From Owenia fusiformis (taxonomy: Eukaryota; Annelida; Polychaeta; Sabellida; Oweniidae), in NCBI GenBank assembly GCA_903813345.2, contig CAIIXF020000008.1, positions 9,389,278-9,453,277 on the forward strand: DNA of 64,000 nucleotides, given 5' to 3'. Made by a program: the position numbers and the translations under genes. Under the pieces are notes generated by a model. It saw nothing but the letters and a program-made list of their open reading frames with translations. It was not told the origin of the DNA and did not search any database. Shown one piece after another: positions 47,024 through 59,300 of this stretch (its first letter is position 1; every line of letters starts with the position of its first letter).

Positions 47024-49327
47024 TAATGCAAGACATAGATACAGACTTACAGTATTTATCACATGTTTAACTGGTACTTAAGTTGTTTGGAAACACATTA
47101 TTATCTCATAGGCTACCTGCAATATATTGCATACCTGTCGTATACTGAAACCTCTTATCTACATACATGTATCTATACATGTACATGTATATCTACAGTA
47201 TATACTTGTTAAAGTGAACACATGTTGAAATAAAGAAACCATCAATTCAAAGTCATTTTTTGAAACATTTTCTTTTTTTTAAAGAAAGATGGCCAACAAT
47301 TGGCTTAGCCATCGTGACCCCCCCCCCCCACCTGACCATTTGCAGATAAGGAAAGGGACCCAAATACTGCATGCAAGACTAAATCCAAGCCTATTCAACA
47401 TATGCTTACTTTGGAAATTATGATCATTAGAATTATAGTTTTTGATATGGTTCTATCATAAGGACTGGAACACAACTGACTGTATAAAAAGTTGTGAAAT
47501 TGGAACTAGGCTGAATAAGTTAATGAGAAAATGTTACTGCTAGAAAGATAATTAAATAGAGTTAACTGAAACAAACAAAGTAATCATAATTTATGATAAG
47601 ATCCTTAGAAGTGACACAAATCTTTATTAAACTGATACATTATAATTAGTGATATGATATCACCAAAGGTAAAGAAATAGGTTTCTAGGTATTAACTGCA
47701 AAACAAGTCATATTAATAATATTCTAAACACAAACTGTACTTCTGGTAAAATAATACAGTATTTGCTTATCATTGATTTTGTGAGTTCTAAAATTCATAA
47801 AATCATTCCAACAGTTTTAATGAGCAAAATAATTCTTGAAATTCTGAGGAAACAAATAAATGTACATGTACCAGTAGTAGTAAAATTCAGAAATACAGGA
47901 AATCAGCAAAATGTCAGTCGCAAAAACAAAGTAAGATCAAAGGTAAGTTGCCTTGCCTTTGTCAATGAATGAATATATTTTTATGAAATTCTACTTAAGT
48001 ACTATGTGTATTTATTTTGAATGATTTGAGTCTTTTAAGTTATACAAACGAAATAAAGGAAGACCAAATTCAACTGAGGCCATGACTTGGAAACAATATT
48101 GCATGCAGATCTCTTGTTCGATGAAAACAAAAATTACACAGATTTCTACTTCAGAATAAGTCAATCTAGCTGTATTATTTATGATAACAATCTCTTTGGG
48201 ACAATAAATGCCAGTAATTGTATTTTTAATTAACTTTTATTGTGTTATATTGTCAAAAGAGGTTATCAGAACTTATAACATGTCAACAGAGGTGAATCAG
48301 TCCCACCATTGTTCAAACCAGGTCTAATGCATCATGGGATATCCTTGGTCCAAATGTATTTCACATTTTGTGGTAGCAGCACTGTCCAATGTAAATGATG
48401 TCATAGGATAGAGATGTAGCTTATCAGTACTGTGATGCCAGAATGAAAAATACATAAGAATCAAGGATCTATAATAACATAGCGACCAAGTAAATAAACA
48501 AAACTCCATAGAAAATATGGTTACAAAATAATTCATAGCGACCCAGAACAGAAACATTGACCATCTGCAGGTATATTTCCAAGCTGAATAATTCATAATA
48601 TATTTCTTCCAATCTTTGCAATCATTGTCCTTTAATTACTTGATGACATGACCCATAAAACATTAATGCTTCATGTTCTCTAATTAAAGGTTCTTTAATT
48701 AATTGCCTCTTCTTCATAACATAGTGACGTGTCCATCAATTCCATTTACCAGTTGATTTCCTTCTAGATATTTCATCCATTTTTTATAGATCAACTTACT
48801 AACTGTTACGGACATAATGAGTGTAAAAGTGAAATGGAAAAAAACACCAGCTCATATATTAACAAGTCAAGGTATTTTATTTATTCACTTATCTTATCAC
48901 TTTTTACATTTTACATTTTTATACAAAACAAGGGAAAATATAATGTTTGCTTTTCAAGAATTTCCAAAATAAAATTATTGCCATTTAGCACTGATTTTTG
49001 TTTGTCAAACTTAAGATGCTATGAGTACAGGTCGTTCCATAATTTACTTTTTATTGCCTTTATACAGAATCTATTAGCCTGATTCCTTTTTTTGTTTAGC
49101 ATTTTGTAAACCAAGGCATCCTTGTGTGAACTAATCATCAAAATATACAATAGGAGAAAGATAAAACAAACTTACTGCATTATTAATTGCTTTAATTACA
49201 TACATGTACACTTTTCCATAGTTAAAGAAAATGCTAATAATCATTACATCATACCTGTATACATGTATATGACTTTAGTTATAATAATTTGGCAATATTG
49301 GCAAAGCTGAGTTAAACAGCACTGAAC
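47024..49327. other. AT-rich intergenic region
   Basis: Contains a C run near 47319-47331 and short ATG frames with no recognisable family. No gene, RNA or well-defined repeat is supported. Confidence 0.4.
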
Positions 49328-50710
49328 GAGAAAAACAGCATCTACACAGAGTAGCAAATCCTGCTGAACAAAAGATAACTAGAAAAACAGCAACTCCACG
49401 GAGTAGCAAATCCCACCGAACAAAACATATTATGCTTATTATAGCTAGTGTAAATGACGAAATGTTTGTGTACTTTGTGATAGAAGCATGAAATTTGGCA
49501 CAAAGTTAGTTTATACCATTGTGAACTAGGCATCATCATATAAAATTTGAACCAAATCCGTTCACTGGTATATGAGTTATCAAAGATTACGTTTTTTAAG
49601 AATATGGGCCGCCATCTTGAAATTCAGCCACCATCTTGAAAATTATTTCTTGAACAGAGCTACTGTGTCCCTAGGCATAATCATATAAAATTTCAACCAA
49701 ATCTGTTCACTGGCATTTGAGTTATCAAAGATAACGTTTTTTACGAAAAATTGCTGCCATTTTGAAGAAGTGGCCATCTTGAAAATGTTTTGTCCAATAT
49801 GGCTACTGTGTCCCTAAGCATCATCATATAAAATTTGAACCAAATCCGTTCACTGGTATTTGAGTTATCAAAGATTACATATTTTTACGAAAAATGGCCG
49901 CCATTTTGAAATTAAGCGGCCATCTTGAAAAGCTCTTTTTGTGCGAAACTCCTTTGTCCCTAGGCATCAGCATGTAAAATTTGAACCAAATCCATTTACT
50001 GGTATATGAGTTATCAAAGATTATGTTTTTTACGAATATGGGCCGCCATCTTGAAATTCAGCCGCCATCTTGAAAATTATTTCTTGAACAGAGCTACTGT
50101 GTCCCTAGGCATAATCGTATAAAATTTCAACAAAATCCGTTCACTTGTATTTGAGTTATCAAAGATTACATATTTTTACGAAAAATTGCTGCCATTTTGA
50201 AATTAAGCGGCCATCTTGAAAATGTTTTGTCAAACATAGCTACTGTGTCCCTAAGCATCATCATATAAAATTTGAACCAAATCTGTTCACTGGTATTTGA
50301 GTTATCAAAGATTACATATTTTTACGAAAAATGTCCGCCATTTTGAAATTAAGCGGCCATCTTGAAAATCTCTTTTTGAGCGAAACTCCTTTGTCCCTAG
50401 GCATCAGCATATAAAATTTGAACCAAATCCGCAAACTAGTATTTGAGTTATTAAAGATTACATTTTTTACGAAAAATGGCGGCCATTTTGAATTCAGTGG
50501 CCATATTGAAAATTCCTTCTCGAGCAGAGGTCCTACACCCATAAGGCATAAGCCTATAAAATTTGAATCAAATCCGTGAAACGGTATTTGAGTTATCGCC
50601 CGGACAAACAGACGGACGGACGGACGAACGGACGGACGGACGGACAGACGGACGGACAGACGGACGGACGGCTTTCCTATATCCCTCTCGAACTTCGTTC
50701 GGTGGGATAA
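49328..50710 (-). mobile_element. Foldback-type element, copy D, largest, eight ~145-bp tandem units
   Basis: On the minus strand the element starts TTATCCCACCGAACGAAGTTCG (50710) and has a CGTCCGTCCG run (50611-50671 on the plus strand as GACGGACGG). About eight tandem units of about 145 bp follow, each with 'aaccaaatccgttcactgg', 'gagttatcaaagatta', 'aaaatggccgccattttga'. It ends GTTCGGTGGGATTTGCTACTCC (49420-49381). An extra, diverged terminus lies at 49328-49371. Non-coding. Confidence 0.75.
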
Positions 50711-50799
50711 TTAATCAAATAAATAGTCTGAATATTATGACAGAGTAGAGTTGTCTCCCTTTTGACAAAATCTGCACCAATGACGTGAAAAGACATCAT

Positions 50800-51432
50800 A
50801 TTAGAAATTCCTTCTTGAGTAGAGGTCCTATTAGCCAATTAGCAAATAAAATTTGAACCAAGTCTGATTACTGGTATTTGTGCTATCAGAAATTATATGT
50901 CTTTTAAAAAATAGTGGCTATTTTGAATTTAATGTTAAAACTTTCTACTTGAGAGGAGGTGCTGTCCCTAAGGCCTCAGTGAACAAAATTTGAACCAAAT
51001 CCATCACTTGGCATTTCATTCATCACATTCTCACAAAAAATGGTGGCCATTTTGAGTTGAGTGAACATCTCGAACCAAATCCGATAACTGGTAATAATTT
51101 TACAATTATCAAAAGCAGAAATTAACATGCAAAATGTCATCACCTGCCATTTGTCACAGACGCAGAACACCAACAGTCATTACAAATGCTGAACACCAGC
51201 TGCTGTCTATAAAATGTTAAAGACGATAATATGTCACCACTTCTGGTTGTGTCAGAATTACATTTTTTCACAAAAATTGCAGCCATTTTGAAACAAATTA
51301 GTTAACTGGTATTTTGGTGATCACCAAGACAGACATCCTGATGGAAGGAAGGATGAACAGACATACAGACCAACAATCGGAAAGATGGATGGCTTTTCTA
51401 TATCCCTACTCAAACTTCATTCAATGGGATAG
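50800..51432 (-). mobile_element. Foldback-type element, degenerate copy E
   Basis: Diverged units ('aaatttgaaccaaatccatc', 'aaaaaatggtggccattttga') and an end TATCCCATTGAATGAAGTTT on the minus strand. A TGTCACCAC-family repeat lies inside it at 51119-51260. Confidence 0.5.
51119..51260. repeat. TGTCACCAC-family short element
   Basis: Begins ATTAACATGCAAAATGTCATCACC and ends AATATGTCACCACTTCTGGT. Related copies lie at 55264-55590, 56071-56215 and 58251-58401. Confidence 0.6.
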
Positions 51433-51460
51433 ATACCCTTGATTACATAATATTATATAC

Positions 51461-51896
51461 AGGGTGAGCTAAAAAAGGTAAGACCATTGAACAAGGTTTA
51501 ATTGTTTACTTTAACCCTTTCATGACGATAGGCTCCATATTGAGCCCTATTACATAATCGCTTTTAGGACGATAGGCTCCTTTTGGCACCACTATTTTTA
51601 TTTACATACATCAATGAAATGACAATATCTCCAGTTCTATTCAGTATTTTTAGACCAAATTTTGACAAGTTGTTGACATGTGATATTGCTTATTAAAAAT
51701 TGTATTTTAGTGATAAAATTATAGTATAGTTAAGTATAGGTCCAAGGTATACGTCATTTCTAGTTTTTACCTAAAAAACGCTCTTACTTATCCGTCACCA
51801 GGCCAACATTTTCCTCTTATATTCAAGTCGAGAAAGGGTTAATTGACTGAGTTATCACCATTTGTTTGGGTTACCTTTTTTGTCTCACCTTGTATC
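51461..51896. mobile_element. Outer MITE, TIR ACAGGGTGAGCTAAAAAAGGTAA, split by an insertion
   Basis: The left end is TACAGGGTGAGCTAAAAAAG and the right end in reverse is TACAAGGTGAGACAAAAAAG. Without the inner element the outer one would be only about 105 bp. Confidence 0.75.
51511..51842. mobile_element. piggyBac-like MITE with TTAA duplication, nested
   Basis: TTAA (51511-51514) then CCCTTTCATGAC at the left; GTCGAGAAAGGG then TTAA (51839-51842) at the right. A TTAA target duplication plus CCCTTT... inverted ends is diagnostic of piggyBac-type insertion. It is 324 bp between the TTAAs, with no transposase. Internal direct repeats 'aggacgataggctcc' are present. Confidence 0.75.
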
Positions 51897-52080
51897 AGAT
51901 GTCAGCTTAGTATCTATTTTGTGAATCTAAGTCTAAACATGTGGTAAAAAATAAATTCTTTCGAAGAAAATGAACATACTGTATGCATGTTTCCAAGTAT
52001 ATAATGTTCTTTTGTATATGTGAGTGTTTTAAACACAGTAAAGCATTTCTTGGTTTGTGTACATATTAAAGTGTGGTATA

Positions 52081-53160
52081 CGAGGGGTGATCAATAAGTA
52101 ATGGACACTTTTTTACACAGATGCTTTTTATAGACCAATCCCTTCGATTTTCTTACCAGTGATACATCATTCTATTATTTATCAACTCTGAAGATTTGAA
52201 GACAAAATATATAATACGTGTTGATATATCCTTATTTCCATGAAGGAGGTACAGGTACCCCGGGACAGACATTTACGTCACATATTCTGAAGCTATTTTA
52301 GCTTGTTTAACATGCAATGCAGTTGAATGCAGGCTGAACAAAACAAACCATTATGGTCATGAATTACCCCATTTTGTTATGCCATAGTTGATTTTGAATA
52401 TTTTATCATCACTATGTGGTTTCATACAACATTCATTCCACAGGACCCTCTAAATAGGTTCCATCAAGTGCTACATGTACACAATTTCTCATCCTCTTAA
52501 GATTGTGAGGCAAGGCTGAATCCATTCTCTGACATGGTAGCAAGATGCAGTTGCACGGGTTGTTTTATTTTATCAATGTCAATAAACCTGCGTCCTTTCT
52601 TTATTGAAATAAGTAGTATAGAAATTAACAAGTCACACTTGAGCAGATCTAGACAATATGGTGCATTGGCCAAGGGCTCAATTTTGAGGTCCAGGGATAT
52701 TGTTTTCTGAACATTTTGAGATCTGTGGGCAGGCGCATTCTCCATATGGAGTAGGGTGTTCCCTTCTCTCACCACCCCTTTCTTCCACATTGCTTTCTCA
52801 AATTGACCTGCAAACCCCTTCCATACAACACTCTGACACAACAATACTTTCTGTTTATGTGTTACAAGTCAGCAAAAAATTTCAAACAACACAACACTTG
52901 TTGCATATAAAAAGTTCAAATCTAACTGAAATTTACCAAACTGGCTAAAAACTTAATATGTGACGTAAATGTCGGTCCCGGGGTACCTGTACCTCCTTCA
53001 CGGAAATAAGGCTATACCAATATGTATTACATATTTTGTCTTCAAATCTTTAGAATTGATAGATAATTGAATGATGTATCACTGGTAAGAAAATCAAAGG
53101 GATTGGTCTATAAAAAGTATCTGTGTAAAAAAGCGTCCATTACTTATTGATCACCCCTCG
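52081..53160 (-). mobile_element. mariner-like element with ~205-bp TIRs, deletion derivative
   Basis: The left end CGAGGGGTGATCAATAAGTA and right end TACTTATTGATCACCCCTCG are inverted repeats that extend about 205 bp inward (52081-52290 and 52957-53160). The element is flanked by TA on both sides (52079-52080, 53161-53162), the mariner target duplication. The interior holds a transposase remnant (52497-52844). Total 1,080 bp. It lies about 150 bp downstream of the UBR7 stop. Confidence 0.9.
52497..52844 (-). pseudogene. mariner transposase C-terminal remnant
   Basis: The frame carries LLHMENAPAHRS, aligned to the 'HxDNAPxH' catalytic motif, and PYCLDLLKCDLL, aligned to 'YSPDLAPCDFxLF'. The second catalytic Asp has become Glu. 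The third Asp is retained. The N-terminal DNA-binding half and the first catalytic Asp are missing, so the protein cannot be active. It needs an outside transposase to move. Confidence 0.8.
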
Positions 53161-53311
53161 TATTCAGGTGTTTTTACTTCTGTTCTATTATGTAATGACT
53201 GTGTTTTGTACACAGTTAAGCATTTCCAGTTTGTCTGCCTACGGAAAATTGTTGTTCACACAATCCTTGTAATGGCAGTTTTTGAACACGGTAAAGTAGT
53301 TTATAGTGTCT

Positions 53312-56300
53312 CTACCTACAGAAGTGTGGTATAGATGTCTCCACTTTCTGACGCTTGCGGGATGACATGCCTTCAAAGAATTCTTTGATGTCTTCTTGCC
53401 GGACAACCTGAAACAATGAATTGAATGGCTTGACATGTAGAGTGTCCATATAAGAATATTGGAAAGATGCAAACCTAGTTTTCAATGGATGATTTTTTGT
53501 AATGTGGAGTAATGTACAAGTCAAAGAAACAAAGGACTAATGAGATATTCCAACCAGGACTCTAAGAAATGCATATTCTTTATTTACCTTGCCATTTTCT
53601 GCAAACTTTTTCAGATAATCACTCAGTTCAGTCTTCAGATCATTGTAACCTAAAATAAATGAAACATTTTCATCTTCCTGTCAGTCAGGCAACCTTTATT
53701 CAGTTATTGTTTGCTACTTAAATTTTGGTTGTACTTACATAAATGTAATTTTTTAAAAGAAACTCGAAAAAGATTTCAGTTTAATTTTCAGCCAAAATCA
53801 ACACACTGTGAAAACAGCTTGATGTACCAAGACACACAATGAAAAATATCCCCCATTTAAATTCAGAACTGAACTCAAGATTTTAGTGAGGGCAAAATGG
53901 GAACACAAAATGGTAATTGTAAATTGGTATAAAGATTCCAATGCACAATGTAGTATTCACTGAGCTATGATCAATCAAAATAGTTCTACTTCATATTGAC
54001 TTACCATGAAGCATTTCCACTTGTTTACTTCTATCCATACTTGAGAGAACATTCATTCCACGCTCGTATTGTGAACCACCATGCTTAGTGCGCCCTCTTT
54101 CTTCATATGCTAGAACTGTGTCTGACTGATCTGTCAGAAACTGCACTTTTGCCATGGTGTACATTTCCTGAAAACAATTATTTTGAAATTATATTTCAAC
54201 ATTTGTTCGCACAATACAATGTTGGCAAAGGTTACAATGACCATTACTCTCTCATGAACTGTTAAACAAAAATTGACCCTACTCTATGTCGCAAACAAGG
54301 CATAAAATGTAACCACCTTATAAGATATTGGGATTGGTTATAAAAGTTAAACAATTTAAGCAAAGTGGAACAAACAGTAGCTATAACAATGTATCACCAT
54401 TTCTTGGTGGTGAAAAAGAACTTCTTTTGAACCTTCAAAGCATTGCTATTGCTCAATGCTTTTTTTCTAAAATTATTCAATCAACAAACCTTGCATGATG
54501 CACATGTACAAAGCTTTGATCTCCATCCATCCTTCCAGAATGTTGCACAGTTTTTCACTTCAAATTTTCTGGTGGAAAGTTCCCCATATTTACATATACT
54601 TCCAACTGAGGTATCCTCAGCAACAGTACTGTCATTTTTATTTACTGGAATGTCATTAGAAGCACCATTTATCTTTTCCTCTTTTAGTGGAGTGTCATCT
54701 TCACTCGTCACATTGAGTAATGGTTCTACTGTTGGTGCAGGCTGTACTCCATCACTACTAGTACTGCATTTTGTCACCTGGAAGTGCAGAACATAATAAT
54801 GGATTGAAGCACATGCATCAATACATTAAATATAATATGCACTGAAGAATTTCTTAGAAGAAATTCAGATGAACTGGGTAGACTCTTAACAGACACTTAA
54901 AAATACTTGACAATTTCTTCATGGGATGAACTTACCTCCTCTGTCTTAGGAACACTTGATTCGGGGATATCAGCTGTATTTGTTGCCTCCTTCACTGGAG
55001 ATACTGTGTCCACATTGACACTTACATCCTGGGTCTGCTGGCACATCTTGCTTGTAACTGTAGATATAAATATTTCATGTTATAATATCCGACTTAAGTT
55101 TCATAAAATATTTCTTGATATAATACAGTGTGACACAAAAATGCCACCCACTATTTTTGTAATAACTTTCTCATGATTTGTTATGTAGACAGTGTTCAGT
55201 GGAAGGTTGGTATGCTTGCACAGCATCAACAATTTGGAAATAAGAGATATCTTATTTTCTGCAGAGGCATGCTCTGTCACACAAGGCATTAATGTGACAA
55301 AATGTCACCACCTAGTTGCTCATGATATTATTAGTTCAATCTTAAGTCAGTTTTGAATTTCTGAGAACTTGTAGATGATTTTGAAAAAACAAATTGGTCA
55401 ATTTGAACCAAGTTGAAAAAGACCTTTTTGACCTCTCTTAACGCTTTTTTACCTTGAAAATGTCATTGAAGGTCAAATCTTAAATATAAAGTCAGATTTG
55501 AACTTCTGAAAACCCGCCGATCGCCAACCATCACCACAAAAAATGGAGACTATTACAATTTGTCACCCTTTTTGATTGTGACATAAAAATCACTCAAAAA
55601 TGTAAAATAGAAAATCTGTGATTTTTAAATTTACACAATAAGCGAGTCAGTTAATCCAAATCATTTGAGAAAAATGGGTAGATATGATATATTACTGATA
55701 ATATATGTAAAACCAATCCAGAAATGACTCAAATAATGCTAACACAGACATCCCAATTTCAGAAAATTGTATTTTTTAACATTTTTTGATGATTCCACTG
55801 AGAGCATACCTGGACAGAAAACATGAATATGTTCTCATTCCTTGGTAGTGCCATAAACATAATTCAAAACGTAGAGTACAGTAGTAAGTTTTTAATGCTT
55901 TTGTACCTGTGGATTGCACTGTGTATGCCCAAAGGAACTCATGTTTAGCCATGCAGTCTTTACAGATCATCTCCTGGAAGATATCAGTGTCAGGTGGATC
56001 CCTACCCAGATGCTGCAAAGAATTACAGTATAAATCAGCAGAGGCAAATGTCAAAATGAGGATAACAAGGCATTAACATGCAAAATGTCACTACCTGCCA
56101 TTTGTTACAGATGCAGAATGCGATCCACCAACCATTGAACAGCAACCGCCCAATGCCTTCACAAAAGGTTGGAGACCATAACAATATGTCATCACGAAAA
56201 GTGGTGACATAAAAACAAAACACATATATAGTTAGTTTATATCAGAATTAAAGATTACACAAACCTGAAATACATGCTCCAATTAAATCATGAATAAAAT

Positions 56301-59300
56301 TTTACGTACACTGGGAGAATGGACAACAGTTTGAGTACTAAATGTCTAAATGATGTAATTCAAGACTTAATTGGTGTTTTTCCAAAATATAGGAGGGGTA
56401 ATTACTTCTATGTTATCAGTATAGAGTTGTGAGGTATTATGAGATATGAAGGGTGTTACTGAAAATTCCTCAGCCCATTTTTGAGAAAGATTAGGTTATT
56501 TTCGAAAAAACAAGGCCTATTTTTTCTAACTGAAGCTGAAGTTTCCATCCCATCCACTGGATCCATCAGATACACCATCACTCAAAACAAGGACCCCAAG
56601 CAAGTCTAGAATAAGATTGCTGTTTTGACAAGGGAGATGAGGGATATTTGGGAGAACATATACATAATATATAGTTCTAGAGTTATACATGTTCGATAGA
56701 TAGGATTGTATCTTACCCTACCATGGTACCAGTCCTCACATATCACACACTGAATCATCTCATCTTCTATCTAGAACAAAGAAAAACAGTTAAAACCACA
56801 TAGAAATAAAATTATAGATCCCCAAAATATAGTATTATTTCCCTAATTCATGCAACTGTATAGAATATTCACATTTCTTATTTTTATCTTATTTTTTTAT
56901 TTCATTAAAACATAAAAACATTTGTACATATTTGTGGCTGTGACATTTATTGTAAATAAATACCCTGTATTTGGTGAAGACTGAAGAGAGTGCAAAACAT
57001 TATATTATTGTACTTACACTATCATCATGATCTGGGTATGGCCTGTGACATGTACAGTAGAGACCTCTATAGTTCTGATTATAGCTGTTATCCTCATTGA
57101 TTGCACATTTTTTCTGCAATAGTTACAAAGGGTAAGATGCGAAAGAAATTATAGGATATCCTATGATTTTGAGGAATATCATTTTTATCTACGAGGTGAT
57201 ATTGATATCTGCACGAGAGAGCAAAGCGATAATCGCTATTACGATATCCCATTTTTTCTGCAATAGTTACAAAGGGTAAGATGCGAAAGAAAACTATATT
57301 ATTTGGGGTATTACTCTCAAATTGGGATATTCAAAATTATTTATTATTTGTGTTACAGATAAGACATTCTAAATGGATAGTTGTTTGGATAGTCAAATGG
57401 GTAATTAAATTGTACATCATATAGTGGTAAATAAATGAAATCATTAGAGATTACATTGATAGTACCATGAAAATGCATGTGAATTCTGATCAATATCCTT
57501 TGAAACATCTATATTTAATAATGATACTTACTGGAGTAAGTTTGCATTCAAAGTTTGGGAACTTGCTATTTCCACAGTCACATCTGAATTCTCTGTAAAA
57601 ATACAAAAAATAAAAATGGTTAAGAATAGCAGACTACATATTTTATTTTTCCAATATTTATTTTGATATTTTACTTTTATCAGCCTCTGTTGCAAATGCA
57701 TACTGTTATAGACTTACAAGAAATTTCTTCCAACATGATTGATCTATCATTTTTCAGCTGAAAGCAGACAGATTTTCCAGGAAATGTACAACTAAACAAA
57801 AAAGTACCTTTTTGTGTATAACTCCAAGAGATCATGTCCCTCATGGCATACTAGACAGCAGGCAAGGCACATTCCAGCAGGACCATTAGCATCACTTTTA
57901 CATGTTACGCATGAGTAAACAGCTTGCCGTGGTATGTAGCCCTGTAGGAAGACATTGAAAAATAAAGATAATGCTATCATAGATGGTAAGATAACAAGCA
58001 ACAAATGACCATTACTGAGGTAAAAATGGCACAATACAGTGGCCTCATGTGGTGAGAAAAGCTGACTTCTTCGAACAAAGCAGAAGTAAAAGCCATGGCC
58101 AATGGTGTAAATGATGATTACATAGGCTCACCATGTGTGAAGTGGCTTGATATTGACAGGCAATAATTTTATGAAGGCATGAACTCAAGAGAAATCCCAA
58201 GAACGGCAAGATGTAAAGATACACAGATAGTGGGACTCTTTCAACTACGAGGCATTAGCATACAAAATGTCACAAGCAAGTACAGTACTGTCATTTGTTC
58301 CAAACGCTGACCACTGCATGCCAAATGCTGACCACCAAACACCATCCACAAAACAGTTGGAGATTATAACAATATGTCACCACTTGGGGTGATGACATAA
58401 TAAGCTAATTATATACACTTGGTTATGAAAGTCAAACAGCGACGCATGGAGTTACTTCGTCATGGGGCTGTTTGACCATGGGGTAATTCCGACATGCTTA
58501 TAATCTCAATCTTCGCAATATATTGAAATCTCCCATGGCTGAGATCTTAATCCAAGATGGCTGAAGGTCAATGTTTGAGTTTGGAATTTTTAATCAGTTC
58601 TCATCAGAGTCACATGTTATTTTCAGGAATAAATATCTCGTTTCATATACAGTCTTCATCTTTCACATTTGCTCAAAGAGTGCACTAATGTACTTAGAAA
58701 AGAGTGTGGAGAATATTTTGTAAAATGTATGAAAAATTAGAAAATTCAGTGACCTACTTTTTAAAAGTGCAAAATAAGTCACTTTATTTTCTCATTTTTT
58801 ATACATCTTATGCACATGGTCAAAGTAGCCCCACAACGAAACCCTTTTGTAGCACACTATCATCATGATGATGTAACAGTGTAAATGGCTCCCTCTGGAA
58901 ATTAAGAGTAATGTCCATATTAATAATCTGCAAAAGACTTGTCTAATAAAAATTTAAATATAATACGCTGGAAGACTAGTAATTGATCGTCAAGACAGTT
59001 TTTGCTTGGAAATTTACGTAAATCTCCAGTGGGCCCGGGCCCCCCCTTGGGTGGGTAATTTGGGCAAAAAAGGCCTTTTGGCCCCCAAAAGTGGGCCTTT
59101 TTGGTCATTAATGGTGCTTTTAAAGCCTTACTTTTTAATTTCAGGCCAAATTTTAAGGAAAATGAGCCTCAAATTTTCCACTTTTGCGTTTTAGGGGCCC
59201 AAAAATTTTTTTATATGGAATTTTTTTTCTCTGACCCGAAATTTGAGCCCACCTCTTGTTGGATCCCAGATCTGCCCCTACCTGCCCTAGCCCTACCATA

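Noticed and set aside
50563-50748. Frame with TDGRTDGRTDGR repeats
   Set aside because: Translation of the GACGGACGG run at a foldback-element end; recurs in non-coding copies.
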